In this document: one piece after another, positions 62,979 to 64,000 of the stretch
Layout of the letters: each line of letters begins with the position of its first letter
Numbering within the stretch: position 1 is the stretch's first letter
DNA from: CAMLDH01 sp966250375
GTDB taxonomy: Bacteria > Pseudomonadota > Gammaproteobacteria > Burkholderiales > Burkholderiaceae_D
Reading direction: 5' to 3'
Assembly (NCBI GenBank): GCA_966250375.1
Contig: CBINHE010000001.1
Coordinates: 1-64,000 of the forward strand
Length of the DNA: 64,000 bases
Made by a program: the position numbers and the translations under genes
Notes under the pieces: generated by a model
Databases searched by the model: none
Told to the model about the DNA's origin: nothing
The model's input: only the letters and a program-made list of their open reading frames with translations

Positions 62979-63189
62979 AATGTTGCCAAGTGTTGAGGTT
63001 TTTCGTCTGGTCAATCGTGGACAGGCTGCATTTGACCAAGAGCTAGCATTCATGAGGTCCGGGATTTTTCAATAAGGCGGGCAGTCTATATGAGTGTCGC
63101 AACGTGGCAATTGCCACCGATTTACCATACACGTTTGTTTTTTCTGCGTGTCCCTAAATCCAAAAGATTTATTGCTCAAGGAGAATGTC

Positions 63190-63549
63190 ATGGCCTATGT
63201 AGATGGATTCGTACTGCCGCTCCCCAAAACAAATGTGGAGTCCTACCGCGAGATAGCGGCCAAATGTGGGGCAATCTGGCGTGAGCATGGCGCGCTGGAA
63301 TTTCGCGAGTGCATTGCCGAGGACGTAAAGCCCGGCAAGCTTACCTCGTTCCCTCAAAGCGTGAATCTTGAAGCCGACGAGACAGTTGTATTTTCATGGA
63401 TCATGTACGAATCGCGCGCCCACCGCGACGAAGTCAACGACAAGGTGATGAAGGACCCACGGATGGCCGATATGATCAAGCCCGAATCCATGCCGTTTGA
63501 TGGAAAGCGGATGATATATGGCGGGTTCGAAATGTTTGTTGATCTCTAA
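63190..63549 (+). CDS. DUF1428 family protein
   Basis: A 119-residue protein starting at ATG 63190 with AAGGAG upstream. It matches DUF1428 (Y-V-D-G-F-V-L-P-L-P, R-E-C-I-A-E-D-V, M-P-F-D-G-K-R-M-I-Y-G-G-F-E at the end), a dimeric ferredoxin-like fold of unknown function. The IS element begins directly after its stop codon. Confidence 0.93.
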   Translation: MAYVDGFVLPLPKTNVESYREIAAKCGAIWREHGALEFRECIAEDVKPGKLTSFPQSVNLEADETVVFSWIMYESRAHRDEVNDKVMKDPRMADMIKPESMPFDGKRMIYGGFEMFVDL

Positions 63550-64000
63550 GAGCGTGTTCACGATCTTCCTGCTAGTCTGGATAATATGGGGATGAGAGAA
63601 CCCTACGCGAGCGACATCAGTCGCGAGAAGTTTGAAGAGATCCTGCCAGTGCTGCAAAGCGCGAGGAAACGCGCCAAGCCAAGCACGGTGGATTTGTGCG
63701 AAGTGTTTTGCGCGGTGCTGTATCTGCTGCGCACCGGCTGCCAGTGGAGAATGTTGCCGAGAGACTTTCCCAAATGGAGGACGGTGCATTCGTACTTTGC
63801 AAAATAGAGCGAGCCCGACCAGCACGGCATGAGCGTGCTGGAGCGGGCATTAAAAAAAGCAGGTTGGCGCGGCCCGCGAGAAACTGGGGCGCAACGCCAA
63901 GCCGACGCTCTTGATCGTGGACGCCCAGAGCGTGAAGAACACGGACACGGCCGGCACCAAAGGCTATGACGCCAGCAAGAAGGCCTCGGGCATCAAGCGC
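63550..64000 (+). mobile_element. IS5-family insertion sequence, left part (runs off the window)
   Basis: GAGCGTGTTCACGATC at 63550, immediately after the TAA of the DUF1428 gene, looks like the left inverted repeat. A transposase frame starts at 63586 or 63592 (R-E-P-Y-A-S-D-I-S-R-E-K-F) and carries the family segment T-G-C-Q-W-R-M-L-P-R. It stops at a TAG (63805-63807) where homologues have Trp (F-A-K-W-S-E-P). The frame continues after it, then changes near the A-rich run at 63853-63860 and resumes as K-L-G-R-N-A-K-P-T-L-L-I-V-D-A-Q-S-V-K-N. Either the copy is inactive, or recoding joins the parts. Confidence 0.85.

Overview
The window is chromosomal DNA from a betaproteobacterium. Protein families and gene order (glnK-amtB-gshA-gshB-PTS, metX-metW-ampG, gatCAB/mreBCD-mrdA-rodA, rsmI/lpoA-yraN-gmhA-BON, dacA-dat-ybeD...lipB-lipA, Mla-type ABC operon, birA-coaX-SPOR) point to Burkholderiales, most likely Oxalobacteraceae (Herminiimonas/Janthinobacterium type). 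This assignment is by recognition, not by a search. Most of the sequence is ordinary housekeeping DNA. No rRNA, tRNA or CRISPR array was seen.

Layout. 0-2.1 kb: porin tail, PII protein and ammonium transporter. 2.3-7.5 kb: glutathione synthesis genes followed by EIIA, HPr and EI of a phosphotransferase chain. 7.5-11.7 kb: metX-metW-ampG-like-M48 peptidase in overlapping order. 11.7-12.5 kb: exonuclease III on the minus strand. 12.5-23.2 kb: an accessory block (below). 23.8-28.6 kb: pyrE, a DUF4124-type protein and gatBAC. 28.9-36.2 kb: rod-shape and septation genes mreBCD-mrdA-rodA-rlpA. 36.2-41 kb: rsmI, lpoA, yraN, SIS protein, BON lipoprotein, a broken lemA fragment and a TlpA-like thioredoxin. 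41-45.5 kb: PEP-CTERM protein and a zinc-uptake-like cluster without an ATPase. 45.6-54.5 kb: lipA/lipB and ybeD-dat-dacA, separated by asparaginase, a LysR/DUF2917 pair and a decayed Fbp-type iron transporter. 54.6-62.9 kb: hydrolase, ferredoxin, VanZ, MCE/Mla-type transporter, birA, coaX, SPOR protein. 63.2-64 kb: DUF1428 protein and the start of an IS5-like element.

The notable system is the accessory block between xthA and pyrE. It has the three core enzymes of carbapenem biosynthesis on one strand: a CarA-type beta-lactam synthetase (19844-21406), a CarB-type carboxymethylproline synthase (18268-19038) and a CarC-type carbapenem synthase (14967-15830), all with the catalytic residues known for those families. 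Around them lie a second CarB paralogue that lacks the catalytic glutamate (19072-19860), an ornithine acetyltransferase (ArgJ/OAT), an EamA-type exporter, a SUMF1-fold lipoprotein and two small secreted or anchored proteins that are candidate immunity factors. No carD or carE homologue is present. A complete LuxI/LuxR pair sits at the operon head. A lux-box-like palindrome (CTGT-N8-ACAG, 21523-21538) lies in the divergent promoter region between carA and luxI. A 190-bp inverted-repeat element interrupts the operon between carB and argJ.

Working model (inference): cell-density sensing through LuxI/LuxR drives the car operon. GSA/P5C and malonyl-CoA are converted by CarB, CarA and CarC to a simple carbapenem, possibly with extra tailoring or precursor supply by the second crotonase and OAT. 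The EamA protein may export it and the periplasmic proteins may protect the producer. Start codons given here are my choices from ribosome binding sites and family alignment; comparisons with Pectobacterium Car proteins are from memory.
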